A DNA stretch of 64,000 bases from Hymenobacter armeniacus (GCF_014699055.1 NZ_JACXAC010000006.1:310001-374000); one strand, 5' to 3'. Counted from the first letter of the stretch, positions 8,489 through 17,879 are shown. A program made the numbers and translations. Notes: generated from the sequence alone by a model not told the origin.

Positions 8489-9427
8489 TTAACAGGCAGC
8501 GCGAACCGGCACCACGCTGGCACTTGCCAAACCAGGCCGCTTATTTTTCGCCGAAAATTCATAGTCCAATCTTCCCAGGTTGATACCCGACCAGCCCACT
8601 TGGTTGATGAGCGTGGCCTTGCCGTCGGGGCTGGCTATGGGCTCCGGCGCGTCCATGAACGTATGGGTGTGGCCGCCCAGTATGAGGTCGATGCCCGACA
8701 CCTGGGCCGCCAGCTTGCGGTCGTCGAGCTTGGCGCTTTCGTACTTGTAGCCGAGGTGCGAGAGGCAGATGACAAGGTCGCACTTTTCGGGGCCGCGCAA
8801 TTGCGTCACCATTTCCCGGGCCTTGGCCACGGGGTCGAGGTACACGGTCTGGCCGAAGTTCTTGTCGGCCACCAAGCCGGCCAGCTCGATGCCCAGCCCG
8901 AACACGCCGATGCGCACGCCCTGCTTCTCGAACACCTTATAAGGTGCAAAGCGACCGGCCAGCGGCGTTTTGGCGAAGTCGTAGTTGGCGATGAGGAAGG
9001 GGAAGGTGGCGTTGGGCAGTTGGCGCTGCAGGCCGTCGAGGCCGTTGTCGAAGTCGTGGTTGCCGAGTGTGCTGGCGTCGTACTGCATCTGGCTCATGAG
9101 CTTGTATTCCAACTCACCGCCGAAGAAGTTGAAGTACGGCGTGCCCTGGAAGATGTCGCCCGAGTCCAAGAGCAGCACATTGGCTTCTTTGGCCCGAATG
9201 TCTTTGATGAGCGCCGCACGCCGCGCCATGCCGCCGAGCCCGGCCCACTGCCCGCCGTTGTCGGGGAAAGGCTCGATGCGCGAGTGCATGTCGTTGGTGT
9301 GCAGAATGGTAAGCTTCACCGGAGCTTTGGCAGCGGTGGCAGCTTCGGCGGCATTGGCCACGCTGCTCAGCACGGACAGGCCGGCGGTGCCAAGGAGGGA
9401 ATTGCGGAGAAATTCGCGGCGCTTCAT
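8489..9427 (-). CDS. Tat-exported metallophosphoesterase (5'-nucleotidase N-terminal domain)
   Basis: 312 residues. It begins with a twin-arginine-type signal (MKRREFLRN followed by a hydrophobic stretch ending ANA). The mature part is the calcineurin-like metallophosphatase domain of the UshA/5'-nucleotidase family: TILHTNDMHSR (metal ligands D and H), LLLDSGDIFQGTPYF, LGNHDFDNG, CLSHLGYK and ILGGHTHTFM. This domain hydrolyses nucleotides in the periplasm. The substrate-binding C-terminal domain of full-length UshA is missing here and is encoded by the next gene upstream (9525-10289), so the two probably act as a split enzyme. The genes are separated by a 97-base gap that holds a perfect inverted repeat. 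Confidence 0.9.
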   Translation of the reverse strand: MKRREFLRNSLLGTAGLSVLSSVANAAEAATAAKAPVKLTILHTNDMHSRIEPFPDNGGQWAGLGGMARRAALIKDIRAKEANVLLLDSGDIFQGTPYFNFFGGELEYKLMSQMQYDASTLGNHDFDNGLDGLQRQLPNATFPFLIANYDFAKTPLAGRFAPYKVFEKQGVRIGVFGLGIELAGLVADKNFGQTVYLDPVAKAREMVTQLRGPEKCDLVICLSHLGYKYESAKLDDRKLAAQVSGIDLILGGHTHTFMDAPEPIASPDGKATLINQVGWSGINLGRLDYEFSAKNKRPGLASASVVPVRAAC

Positions 9428-9432
9428 AAAAA

Positions 9433-9509
9433 CAGTTAGCAGTGAACAGTTCGCAGTTGTTGTGGTCTTTTCAGCCAGAGGCGAACTGCGAACTGTTCAC
9501 TGCTAACTG
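9433..9509. repeat. Paired inverted repeat, family E
   Basis: Perfect 26-bp arms at 9433-9458 and 9484-9509 (core GTTAGCAGTGAACAGTTC) around a 25-base loop, followed by a partial third copy of the arm end (ACTGCTAACTG). It fills the gap between the two halves of the split 5'-nucleotidase. Confidence 0.9.
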
Positions 9510-9524
9510 ATAACTGCTAACTGA

Positions 9525-10289
9525 TTAATTGGCCTTTACCCGGCCTTCTACCTTGGCCGTCACGGGCTGGCCGGCCTTGGTCAGGTCGCGGATGTGGTCG
9601 GCAATGGCGGTGCGGAGCAGCACGTTGGTGTGGCGCGGCACGAGCGTTTTGAAAAACACCATGTTGTCGCCGCCGGTGGCCAGGTAGTCGGAAATGGCAA
9701 TAGGCCAGGTGCGGTTGTCGTTCACGTCGAAGGGCTGGCCGCCGATGCGGATGTCCTTGGGCAAGCCGTCGAAGGTGACGGTGTAGGTGGCGCCGGAAAC
9801 GGCCATCTTGATGTGGGCGGCGTAGTCGAACAGCTGCTGCACCACCGGGCCGGGCGCGTCGAGCACCACCAGCTCGTTCTCAAACGGCATCAGCTCGAAC
9901 ACCGAGCCCAGCGTGACGGAGCCGGCGGCAAAGCCGGCGCGCAGGCCGCCGTTGGTCATCACGCCCAGCGGAATGGGCTGCTTGAGCTCCCGGCTGGCGC
10001 GCTCGCGCTGCAGGTCGGCCACGAAGTTGGACAGCGGGTTTTCGCCGGGGCCTTTGGTGAGCGGCTGCGGGGCCGTGCCCAGCACTTCGGTCATTTGGGC
10101 CGTCACCTTGTCGTGGTAGGGCGCGATGAGGGCCGCAGCGGCGGGGTCTTCGGCCTGGGTTTTGCCCACGGGCTGGCTCGTGACGGGTGCAAAACGAGCC
10201 GTGGGAGCGTAGGGCGCGCGCTGGCAACCGGCGGCCAGAACCAGGGCCAGGGCCGGCACTAGCGGAACAACTAAACGGCGAAGCAACAT
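9525..10289 (-). CDS. Lipoprotein with 5'-nucleotidase C-terminal domain
   Basis: 254 residues. The ATG at 10289 starts a lipoprotein signal peptide with lipobox LAAGC (Cys22), which decides the start although the frame is open further upstream. The body is the UshA-type C-terminal substrate-binding domain: NPLSNFVADLQRE near residue 90, MTNGGLRAGFAAG, and VAISDYLATGG-like and DNMVFF segments that hold the nucleoside base in full-length enzymes. No metallophosphatase domain is present; that is encoded by the adjacent gene at 8489-9427. The pair probably forms a periplasmic nucleotidase, with this subunit anchored to a membrane. Confidence 0.87.
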   Translation of the reverse strand: MLLRRLVVPLVPALALVLAAGCQRAPYAPTARFAPVTSQPVGKTQAEDPAAAALIAPYHDKVTAQMTEVLGTAPQPLTKGPGENPLSNFVADLQRERASRELKQPIPLGVMTNGGLRAGFAAGSVTLGSVFELMPFENELVVLDAPGPVVQQLFDYAAHIKMAVSGATYTVTFDGLPKDIRIGGQPFDVNDNRTWPIAISDYLATGGDNMVFFKTLVPRHTNVLLRTAIADHIRDLTKAGQPVTAKVEGRVKAN

Positions 10290-10459
10290 ACAGCAGTAGC
10301 AAGTAAAGGAAAGCAGCTCCCGGCCGGCGCTAAGGCCTGTGCGACCTGTTTGGCTAGGGGCATGCCAGCCGAAACCACAAAGGTGCAACACCAAAGCGTC
10401 AATGCCTGCGCATTTGCCCAAGCCCGGCGCCGGGTAATGACCAGTTGGCGGCGTGCCAA

Positions 10460-11737
10460 TCAAAAGAGTTGGAAGCTGACCCCCCCCCCGTATTGAATAA
10501 TGGGCGCGCTGATGGTGGGGCTGCTCACGAAGCCGCCGTTGCGCTCTGCGCGCAGCTCCAGGCCAATAGCGCGTTTTCCCACGCCAAGCGAAAGCCCCGC
10601 GCCGCCCAGCACCCCGAAGTCGGTTTTCGAAACAATGGCGGGGTTGACGGCCTCTTTGTTGGTGACCACGGGAACCCCGCCCGCCGTGTACTCGGACCGG
10701 AGTTGGGTGGCGTAACTCAGCAAGTAGTTGCCGTTGACGCCCGCATAAACGTAAGGACGAAGCGTATTGGTGCGAAAGTAGTAGCGCAGCTGCAGGGGCA
10801 CCGCCAGGCGCTGGAACTGCAGCGAAGCCTGCTCGCGCAGGTCCACGCTCGAAAAGCCTCTTGCCACGTACGAATCGTTATAATCCAGCTTTTGGTAGAG
10901 TGCATCGACGCGCAGCTCCAGGTTGCGATTCAGCTCCGGGAAGGTGGAGGTAAAGTAAACCCCGAACAGGGGCGAAACGCTGGTGAAAGTGCCATTCCGA
11001 AGGCTGATTTCTCCCTGAAACTTCATGCTGGTCCGGGCCACTCCGCCCGCCACCCCGAAGGCAACGGTTGCCCCTTGACGTTTGGGACCACCCGTGTCTT
11101 TGGACTTGAAAACGGCTTCCGGCTCGGAGCACGCATTGTACCGCCGCACCACGGCGGCCAAGCTGCTCGCCGTGTATTCCAGTTTGGGCAGCGACGGCTG
11201 AACGGCGAAGCAGTCGCGGAAGGCTTCCGATAACGTTTTCCGATAAACCGGAATCACTTCGGGGGCTTCATTTGCTGTATAGATGCGGCGAACAACGCGG
11301 TTTTCGAGTTCCTGCACGGGGCCAGCCCCGGCCTGCGCTAGGTAGAGGTAGTAATGCACCTCATCGAATGCATCGCGCCGGGTGTAGAGGCTGGCGCGTC
11401 CGCTCACCAAAGGTTCTAAAAACAGCTGCCGCTGCGCGGGTCTTCCCAGGGAATCGGTAGTCGGAACCAGGCGGGTTTCGTACCGCTGGCCGTTGGCCAA
11501 GCCGTAGCCCCGCAACGCGGCCGGCTTGTAATCGACGGTGCCCGCTTCTGAATTGGGACGAAAACGGCACAGGGCCTCGCTCCGGTGGGCGCCGCGCACC
11601 TGCACTTGGCCCCGCAGCGTATCGCCCTCCGTCTTCACGACGTAGCCCGGCCGGAAGTTTTGCTGGGCCTGCACGGCACCGGCCGTAGCCAGCAGCGACA
11701 GGGCGAGGAAGAATGATTTCGAGTAGCGAAAGAGCAT
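10460..11737 (-). CDS. Outer-membrane beta-barrel protein
   Basis: 425 residues. Starting from the ATG at 11737, a clear signal peptide (FFLALSLLATAGAVQA-QQ) is seen. Residues 25-210 form a beta-rich extracellular or periplasmic domain beginning RPGYVVKTEGDTLRGQV, a pattern common in Bacteroidota surface proteins. The rest is a porin-like barrel with alternating aromatic strands and the typical terminal phenylalanine (VSFQLF). No specific substrate is inferable. It is separated by 170 bases from the nucleotidase lipoprotein gene. The open frame continues upstream of 11737 but those residues look non-coding. Confidence 0.8.
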   Translation of the reverse strand: MLFRYSKSFFLALSLLATAGAVQAQQNFRPGYVVKTEGDTLRGQVQVRGAHRSEALCRFRPNSEAGTVDYKPAALRGYGLANGQRYETRLVPTTDSLGRPAQRQLFLEPLVSGRASLYTRRDAFDEVHYYLYLAQAGAGPVQELENRVVRRIYTANEAPEVIPVYRKTLSEAFRDCFAVQPSLPKLEYTASSLAAVVRRYNACSEPEAVFKSKDTGGPKRQGATVAFGVAGGVARTSMKFQGEISLRNGTFTSVSPLFGVYFTSTFPELNRNLELRVDALYQKLDYNDSYVARGFSSVDLREQASLQFQRLAVPLQLRYYFRTNTLRPYVYAGVNGNYLLSYATQLRSEYTAGGVPVVTNKEAVNPAIVSKTDFGVLGGAGLSLGVGKRAIGLELRAERNGGFVSSPTISAPIIQYGGGVSFQLF

Positions 11738-11933
11738 TAAAAAGAAGATAATTAAAAAGGAAATGAAATGAAACCAGGCAATGGGCATCAAAGCTACGTT
11801 GCAATGCGCCTTTGCAAGGCCGGCCCGCCCCCATGTGCCAACGCGGCCGGGGCGGTATCTTTCGGCCTGTTTTGGGGCCGGCGCGTAGTTGCAGCAATCA
11901 TCCTTCGGCCAATTCCCACACGGTTTTTCTCTT

Positions 11934-13715
11934 ATGTCCGATACCCCGGCCGCTGTGCCCGTTTCCTTTGCCGAGTTTCCGGCCGTTACCACCGCCGAAT
12001 GGCAGGCCCGTCTGGCCCGCGACCTCAAAGGCCAGGACCCCGCCACGTTGCGCTGGCCCCTGCCCGACGGCTTCAGCGTGGAGCCCTTTTACCACCGCGA
12101 GGCCCTGGCGGCCCTGGGCGGCCCTCCGGCGCCCCTGCCCCACCCGGTGGTGCCCTGGCTGAACGTGCCCGCCCTGAATGTGCCGGCCGGCGAAGGCCGC
12201 GCGCAAATCGACCAGGCCGTCCAGGCCTTGGGCCGCGGCGCCGACGGCGTGCACTTCATCCTGGCCGATGCCGGGTCATTTGCCGTGCATTACCTGGCCG
12301 AGATGCTGCCGCTGGCCACCACGTTTGTGGGCTATACCGTGACGGCCGCCCCCGACGCCCTGCTCAGCCAGCTGGTGGAAGCCGCGCCCGGCACGGCCCT
12401 GCGCGGCTTTCTGCGCTTTGCCCCCGGCCCGGTGCCCGAGGGCGCTGAGCTGGCCGACTACCGCGCCGCCCTGCGCCGCTGCGTGAGCCTGACCACGGCC
12501 ATGCCCGACTTCCGGGCCCTGGCCGTGAACGGCGCTTTTTTTGGCAACCGCGGCGCCACCGCCACCCAGCAGATTGCCTTCAGCCTGAACACGGCCGCGG
12601 CCCTGCTGGCCGAGCTGCCCACCGACGACATCAGCGCGGCCCAGGTGGCGGCGACGCTGCACGTGCACATGGCCGTGGCGCCCAGCTATTTTCCCGAAAT
12701 GGCCAAGCTGCGGGCCCTGCGCCGGCTGTGGGCCACGCTGCTGCACGGCTTCGGGCTGCCGGCCAGCCTGAACGCGAACTTGCGCGTGCACGCCCTCACC
12801 TCGTCGTGGGCCCAAACCACTCTGGACCCGCACACCAACCTGCTGCGCCACACCACCGAGGCCATGAGCGCCGTGCTGGGCGGCGCCGACTCGCTGAGCG
12901 TGGCGGCGTTCGACTGCGTGTTTGCCGAAGCCAACGAGTTTTCGGCCCGCCTGGCCCGCAACCTCTCGGTGCTGCTGCGCGAAGAAGCCGGCCTGGGCCA
13001 GGTGCAGGACCCGGCGGCGGGCTCCTACTTCCTCGAAACCCTGACCGACCAACTGGCCCAGGAAGCCTGGACGCTGTTTCAGCGCGTGGAGGCCGCGGGC
13101 GGGCTGCCGGTGGCGCGCGGCCAGGTGCTGGACGAAATCAAGGCCGTGGCCACTGAGACGTTCCGGCGCATTGCCAGCGGCCAGCAGGTGATAGTGGGCA
13201 CCAACCGCTTCCAGAACCCGCGGGAGCAGTTCAGCTTCCACCCCAAGAAGCTGCTGCGCTCGGCCGAGTTCGACGTGACGCGCGCCGCCTATCCCACCGA
13301 GGTGCTGCGCCTGGCCACGGCCCTGCACTTTGAGCGCCGCGAGAAAAAAAGCAAGCGCGCCGCCGTGGTGCTGCTGGGCACCAACACCAACCAGATTATT
13401 CTGGAGCAGTTCGTGAACATGCTGCAGCCCCACGAGCGGCCCGAAATTGCGGCCTCGCACCCGCCGGGCACGCTGTCGGTGCTCTACTCCTCGCCCGAAG
13501 AGGCCACGCTGATGTACGCCACGCCGGAGCAGTTCCAGAAGTTTGCCCGCTTCATCTACCAGATTCCGACCGAAAAGCAGCACTTCATTCCGCCGGCCCT
13601 GCTCAGCTCCGACATGGCCACCCTGCACGAGGCCGTGCGCGTGTTCGGCTTCAAGGAAATGAAGGTGCAGGGCTACACCACCGAGGAAGTGCTGGCCCGT
13701 TTGCAGGGGCGGTAG
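11934..13715 (+). CDS. mutA: Methylmalonyl-CoA mutase small (beta) subunit
   Basis: 593 residues. This is the non-catalytic partner of MutB in the heterodimeric B12-dependent mutase that interconverts methylmalonyl-CoA and succinyl-CoA. The family features are TAEWQARLARDLKG near the N-terminus, VNGAFFGNRGATATQQIAF, and the barrel segment NANLRVHALTSSWAQTTLDP. The C-terminal cobalamin-like domain (from about 480) lacks the DxHxxG cobalt-ligating motif, as expected for MutA. The start is the ATG at 11934 (MSDTPAA), 15 codons inside a longer open frame. mutB follows after a 222-base gap that contains a paired inverted repeat. Its GTPase chaperone MeaB is encoded 40 kb away. Confidence 0.95.
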   Translation: MSDTPAAVPVSFAEFPAVTTAEWQARLARDLKGQDPATLRWPLPDGFSVEPFYHREALAALGGPPAPLPHPVVPWLNVPALNVPAGEGRAQIDQAVQALGRGADGVHFILADAGSFAVHYLAEMLPLATTFVGYTVTAAPDALLSQLVEAAPGTALRGFLRFAPGPVPEGAELADYRAALRRCVSLTTAMPDFRALAVNGAFFGNRGATATQQIAFSLNTAAALLAELPTDDISAAQVAATLHVHMAVAPSYFPEMAKLRALRRLWATLLHGFGLPASLNANLRVHALTSSWAQTTLDPHTNLLRHTTEAMSAVLGGADSLSVAAFDCVFAEANEFSARLARNLSVLLREEAGLGQVQDPAAGSYFLETLTDQLAQEAWTLFQRVEAAGGLPVARGQVLDEIKAVATETFRRIASGQQVIVGTNRFQNPREQFSFHPKKLLRSAEFDVTRAAYPTEVLRLATALHFERREKKSKRAAVVLLGTNTNQIILEQFVNMLQPHERPEIAASHPPGTLSVLYSSPEEATLMYATPEQFQKFARFIYQIPTEKQHFIPPALLSSDMATLHEAVRVFGFKEMKVQGYTTEEVLARLQGR

Positions 13716-13723
13716 GCGCGCCG

Positions 13724-13917
13724 TCTGTCATTGCGAGCGCAGCGCGGCAATCCGTCCTGCTCGCAGCGACCAACCTAAGTACTGTGACAAGCTTTTCATA
13801 AGCTGACCTTTCTCTAAACCTTAGTAGCGTTTCTGCTTGAAAGAAAACGCTCCTCACATCTCAGGGCTTTGCGCGTTGAGAGGACGGATTGCTTCGGCTG
13901 CGCCTCGCAATGACAGA
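13724..13917. repeat. Paired inverted repeat, family C, between mutA and mutB
   Basis: Imperfect arms at 13724-13758 and 13881-13917, with core TGTCATTGCGAG and CAATCCGTCCT, separated by about 120 bases. The right arm ends exactly where a possible upstream ATG of mutB occurs. The arm sequence is like the widespread bacterial intergenic repeats beginning GTCATTGCGAG. Confidence 0.8.
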
Positions 13918-13937
13918 TGCCTTTGTTATTCCTTGCC

Positions 13938-16091
13938 ATGAAACCCGACTTTTCCTCGATTCCTTACAACGCCGCTGTTGCCCCGGCTGCGCCCGTGGCT
14001 CCTGAAACGGCGGCCGCCCTCACGCCCGAGGGCATCGCCATCAAGCCTTTCTACACGGCGGCTGACGTGGCCCGCCTCGACCACCTAGGCTTTGGCGCGG
14101 GGCAGGCGCCTTACCTGCGTGGGCCCTACGCCAGCATGTACGTGCAGAACCCGTGGACCATCCGGCAGTACGCCGGCTTTTCGACGGCCGAGGAATCGAA
14201 CGCGTTTTACCGCCGCAACCTGGCCGGCGGGCAGAAAGGGCTGAGCGTGGCCTTCGACCTGGCCACCCACCGCGGCTACGACTCCGACCACCCCCGCGTG
14301 CAGGGCGACGTGGGCAAGGCCGGCGTGGCCATCGACTCGGTGGAAGACATGAAAATCCTCTTCGACCAGATTCCGCTCGACCAGATGTCGGTGAGCATGA
14401 CCATGAACGGGGCCGTGCTACCGGTGCTGGCCTTCTACATCGTGGCGGCCGAAGAGCAGGGCGTGAGCCCGGAAAAGCTGTCGGGCACCATTCAGAACGA
14501 CATTCTGAAGGAGTTCATGGTGCGCAACACCTACATCTACCCGCCCGCCCCGAGCATGCGCATCATCGCCGACATCTTCAGCTACACGGCGGCCAAGATG
14601 CCCAAGTTCAACTCCATCAGCATCTCGGGCTACCACATGCAGGAGGCCGGCGCCACCGCCGACCTGGAACTGGCCTACACCCTGGCCGACGGCCTGGAGT
14701 ACGTGCGCGCCGGCCTAGCCGCGGGCATGAAGATTGACGAGTTTGCCCCACGCCTGAGCTTTTTCTGGGCCATTGGCATGAACCACTTCATGGAGATTGC
14801 CAAGCTGCGGGCCGGCCGCCTGTTGTGGGCCAAGCTCATCCAGCAGTTCAACCCCACCAACCCCAAGAGCCTGGCCCTGCGTACCCATTGCCAGACCTCG
14901 GGCTACTCCCTCACCGAGCAGGACCCGTACAACAACGTGGCCCGCACCACCATCGAGGCGCTGGCCGCCGCCCTGGGCGGCACCCAAAGCCTGCACACCA
15001 ACGCGCTGGACGAAGCCATTGCGCTGCCCACCGACTTTTCGGCCCGCATCGCGCGCAACACCCAGCTCTACCTGCAGCACGAAACCGACATCACCAAAGT
15101 AGTAGACCCCTGGGGCGGCTCGTACTACGTCGAAACCCTCACCCATGAGCTGGCCGACAAGGCCTGGGCCCTCATTCAGGAAGTGGAGGCGCTGGGCGGC
15201 ATGGCCAAAGCCATCGAAACCGGCCTGCCCAAGCTGCGCATCGAGGAAGCCGCCGCCCGCAAGCAGGCCCGCATCGACTCGGGCAAGGAAATCATCGTGG
15301 GCGTGAACAAGTACCAGACCACCGAAAAAACGGAGGTCGAAGTGCTCGACATCGACAACGACGCCGTGCGCACCAGCCAGATTGCCCGCCTCAAGCAAGT
15401 GCGCGCCGACCGCGACCCCGTGGCCGTGAAAGTGGCCCTGGCTGCCCTCACCGAAGCCGCCGGCGTGCGCCTCAACGACCTTGCCGCCGATGCCGACAAA
15501 GACGCCCACAACCTTCTGGCCTTGGCCGTGACGGCCGCCCGCGCCCGCGCCACGCTGGGCGAAATCTCCGACGCCCTCGAAGCCCAGTACGGCCGCCACC
15601 AGGCCACCACGCGCACCGTGGCCGGCGTCTACTCCCAGGAAATGCACCACAACGAAGCGTTTGAACAAGCCCGCGCCGCCGCCGAGGAATTTGCGGCCCG
15701 CGAAGGCCGCCGCCCCCGCATGCTGGTGGCCAAAATGGGCCAGGACGGCCACGACCGCGGCGCCAAAATCATTGCCACCAGCTTCGCCGACGTGGGCTTC
15801 GACGTCGACCTCGCCCCCCTCTTCCAGACGCCCGCCGAAGTGGCCCGCCAGGCCGCCGACAACGACGTGCACGTGGTGGGCGTGAGCAGCCTCGCCGCCG
15901 GCCACAAAACCCTGCTGCCCCAGCTGCTCACGGAGCTCAAGCAGCTCGGCCGCGAAGACATCCTGGTGATTGCCGGCGGCGTCATCCCCGCCCAGGACTA
16001 CCAGTTCCTCTACGACGCGGGCGTGGCCGGCGTGTACGGCCCCGGCACGGTCATCGCCACCGCGGCGCTGGAGATTCTGGGGAAGCTTTAA
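13938..16091 (+). CDS. mutB: Methylmalonyl-CoA mutase large (alpha, catalytic) subunit
   Basis: 717 residues. This is the catalytic adenosylcobalamin-dependent subunit of propionate/methylmalonyl metabolism. The N-terminal TIM barrel has the substrate-channel segment YVQNPWTIRQYAGFST with the conserved tyrosine, LSVAFDLATHRGYDSDHPR, and QTSGYSLTEQDPYNNV. The C-terminal cobalamin domain carries D603-G-H605-D-R-G608, where His605 is the lower cobalt ligand, followed by VVGVSSLAAGH and VIAGGVIPAQDY. I chose the ATG at 13938 (MKPDFSSIP). An ATG 21 bases earlier abuts the inverted repeat and is less likely. The protein is intact and of the usual length. Confidence 0.97.
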   Translation: MKPDFSSIPYNAAVAPAAPVAPETAAALTPEGIAIKPFYTAADVARLDHLGFGAGQAPYLRGPYASMYVQNPWTIRQYAGFSTAEESNAFYRRNLAGGQKGLSVAFDLATHRGYDSDHPRVQGDVGKAGVAIDSVEDMKILFDQIPLDQMSVSMTMNGAVLPVLAFYIVAAEEQGVSPEKLSGTIQNDILKEFMVRNTYIYPPAPSMRIIADIFSYTAAKMPKFNSISISGYHMQEAGATADLELAYTLADGLEYVRAGLAAGMKIDEFAPRLSFFWAIGMNHFMEIAKLRAGRLLWAKLIQQFNPTNPKSLALRTHCQTSGYSLTEQDPYNNVARTTIEALAAALGGTQSLHTNALDEAIALPTDFSARIARNTQLYLQHETDITKVVDPWGGSYYVETLTHELADKAWALIQEVEALGGMAKAIETGLPKLRIEEAAARKQARIDSGKEIIVGVNKYQTTEKTEVEVLDIDNDAVRTSQIARLKQVRADRDPVAVKVALAALTEAAGVRLNDLAADADKDAHNLLALAVTAARARATLGEISDALEAQYGRHQATTRTVAGVYSQEMHHNEAFEQARAAAEEFAAREGRRPRMLVAKMGQDGHDRGAKIIATSFADVGFDVDLAPLFQTPAEVARQAADNDVHVVGVSSLAAGHKTLLPQLLTELKQLGREDILVIAGGVIPAQDYQFLYDAGVAGVYGPGTVIATAALEILGKL

Positions 16092-16127
16092 TATTGTATA
16101 TAAATACCACCTGTTAAAACCCAAATC

Positions 16128-17717
16128 ATGGCCACCTTGCTGAATACCGCGTTTATGAGGCTTAATAAGCGAGCAGAAACTAGTGAACGTGCTCAGCTTG
16201 TTGCTACTTTCGTTGATGTTGGGCCCCTCTTCACATTATTATCCAATCCTAATCACCAAGTGATTTATGGAAGACGTGGCACAGGAAAAACCCATGCTCT
16301 CCTTTACCTTTCCGACATTAAAGAAACAAAAGGAGATATACCCGTATATATAGACATGAGAACCATTGGTTCCTCAGGGGGTATTTATTCCGATGCGAGT
16401 ATACCTACCCATGAGAGGGCCACTCGCCTCTTGCAAGATGTTTTAATATCATTTCATAATAGTTTACGAGATTATTTTAGCAATAATTTACGCAGTTACG
16501 ACCCTGCAATTGCATTAACATTAGTTGATGAACTATCTTCTGCCATAACCGAGGTTGCAGTGGTTGGGAACACAACTATTGAAACAAATACTTCAAATTC
16601 CAGAGAACGCACAAATTCTGCTGGTGCTACATTAGGTGTTAAAGATGGCAAATTAGAATTTGCCTTAGAAGGAAAAAAGGGTGCGTCCAGCAGTGACAAG
16701 CAGGAAAGAAAAATATCTGAAAGCGGTGTAACACAGCATCGAGTACATTTTGGACGCATAAGCAATGCTCTTCGAGAACTTATCGGCATTCTTGGGAAAA
16801 AGAGAATTTGGTTATTACTAGACGAATGGAGCAGTGTACCCATCGAATTACAGCCTTTTTTAGCGGATTTACTAAGAAGGTCTATATTTCCCCTAGCTGG
16901 GTTTGTTGTAAAAATTGCTGCCATTGAGCAACGGTCACATTTTATTGCTAGACTACATCATAATGATTATTTAGGGTTTGAATTGGGAGCTGATATTTCA
17001 GCAGACCTCAACCTAGATGATTTCATGGTTTTTGAGAATAACACTCAGGCTGCAAGAACATTCTTTAAAGAATTGTTCTACAAGCATTATCTTGAAATAG
17101 AAGACCTTGATAAATCTACTGGACCAAAAAGCTCTGATGAATTTATTCAGCAGGCGTTTACTCAATCCAACGTATTTGATGAATTCATTAGGTCAGCAGA
17201 AGGTGTACCTAGAGATGCTATCAATATCATTGGCTTGGCTGCTCAAAGAGCATTAAACGACTTGATTTCAATGAATCATGTAAGACAAGCAGCACTTAAG
17301 TGGTATCAGCAAGACAAGGAAAGCTTAGTGCGGTCTAACGATGATGCACACGACTTACTTCACTGGGTAATCAATGAAGTTATAAAAGAGCGAAAAGCCC
17401 GAGCTTTTCTGTTAGGTACAAACACACGACATGACTTAATAGATTACCTGTTTGATGCTCGCATCATACACATTCTTAAAAGAAATGTGTCTGCTCATGA
17501 CCAACCAGGTTCTAGATTTGATGTCTATAAGTTAGACTATGGTTGTTATGTTGATTTGATTAATACAACCCGAGCGCCTCAAGGACTACTTCCTTCAGAA
17601 GACGACGAAGGAAGTGTTGGCTTTATTGATGTTCCACCAGACGATTACCGTTCTATCAGGAGGGCAATTTTGAACCTTACTGCTTACGAGAAGGAAAAGA
17701 AGCACACTCATTCCTAA
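16128..17717 (+). CDS. AT-rich, isolated P-loop ATPase (AAA+/ORC-Cdc6-like), probably acquired
   Basis: 529 residues. Walker A is GRRGTGKT (48-55), and a Walker-B-like strand IWLLLDEWSSVP lies near residue 225-237, followed by a possible sensor segment (KIAAIEQRSHF). The order resembles STAND or ORC/Cdc6-type AAA+ ATPases. The N-terminal FVDVGPLFTLLSNPNHQVIYG is typical of proteins that recruit an ATPase next to a short regulatory helix. Residues 130-200 form a low-complexity, Ser/Thr/Lys-rich insert. The C-terminal third (from about 400) is helical, possibly a winged helix, and is not recognised. Codon use and base composition are clearly AT-rich against the GC-rich neighbours, from 16092 to about 17730, suggesting horizontal transfer. 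No partner effector gene adjoins it. Its function is unknown; a defence or plasmid-like role is only speculation. Confidence 0.75.
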   Translation: MATLLNTAFMRLNKRAETSERAQLVATFVDVGPLFTLLSNPNHQVIYGRRGTGKTHALLYLSDIKETKGDIPVYIDMRTIGSSGGIYSDASIPTHERATRLLQDVLISFHNSLRDYFSNNLRSYDPAIALTLVDELSSAITEVAVVGNTTIETNTSNSRERTNSAGATLGVKDGKLEFALEGKKGASSSDKQERKISESGVTQHRVHFGRISNALRELIGILGKKRIWLLLDEWSSVPIELQPFLADLLRRSIFPLAGFVVKIAAIEQRSHFIARLHHNDYLGFELGADISADLNLDDFMVFENNTQAARTFFKELFYKHYLEIEDLDKSTGPKSSDEFIQQAFTQSNVFDEFIRSAEGVPRDAINIIGLAAQRALNDLISMNHVRQAALKWYQQDKESLVRSNDDAHDLLHWVINEVIKERKARAFLLGTNTRHDLIDYLFDARIIHILKRNVSAHDQPGSRFDVYKLDYGCYVDLINTTRAPQGLLPSEDDEGSVGFIDVPPDDYRSIRRAILNLTAYEKEKKHTHS

Positions 17718-17736
17718 CAAGAATAAGCACTTCACA

Positions 17737-17787
17737 AGGCCCGCCCCTCCCGGCGGGCCTTTTTCGTGCGGCGGGCCTTTTTCGTGC
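17737..17787 (+). terminator. Terminator of the ATPase gene with a tandem duplication of its 3' half
   Basis: Stem AGGCCCGCC (17737-17745) pairs with GGCGGGCCT (17752-17760), followed by TTTTT. The 18-base unit GGCGGGCCTTTTTCGTGC (17752-17769) is repeated immediately and perfectly at 17770-17787, giving two right arms and two T-tracts. Confidence 0.8.
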
Positions 17788-17879
17788 CCCGCCCGGTAGC
17801 CACGGCATCCCGGGCATTAGCCGGCGGTTCCCGCCGCTTCGCTAGCCGCTGCCGCTGCTTAGTTGGCGGCTCCCGGCCC

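Noticed and set aside
14715..16124. 469-codon minus-strand frame opposite mutB
   Set aside because: Shadow frame; mutB is complete with all catalytic motifs on the plus strand.
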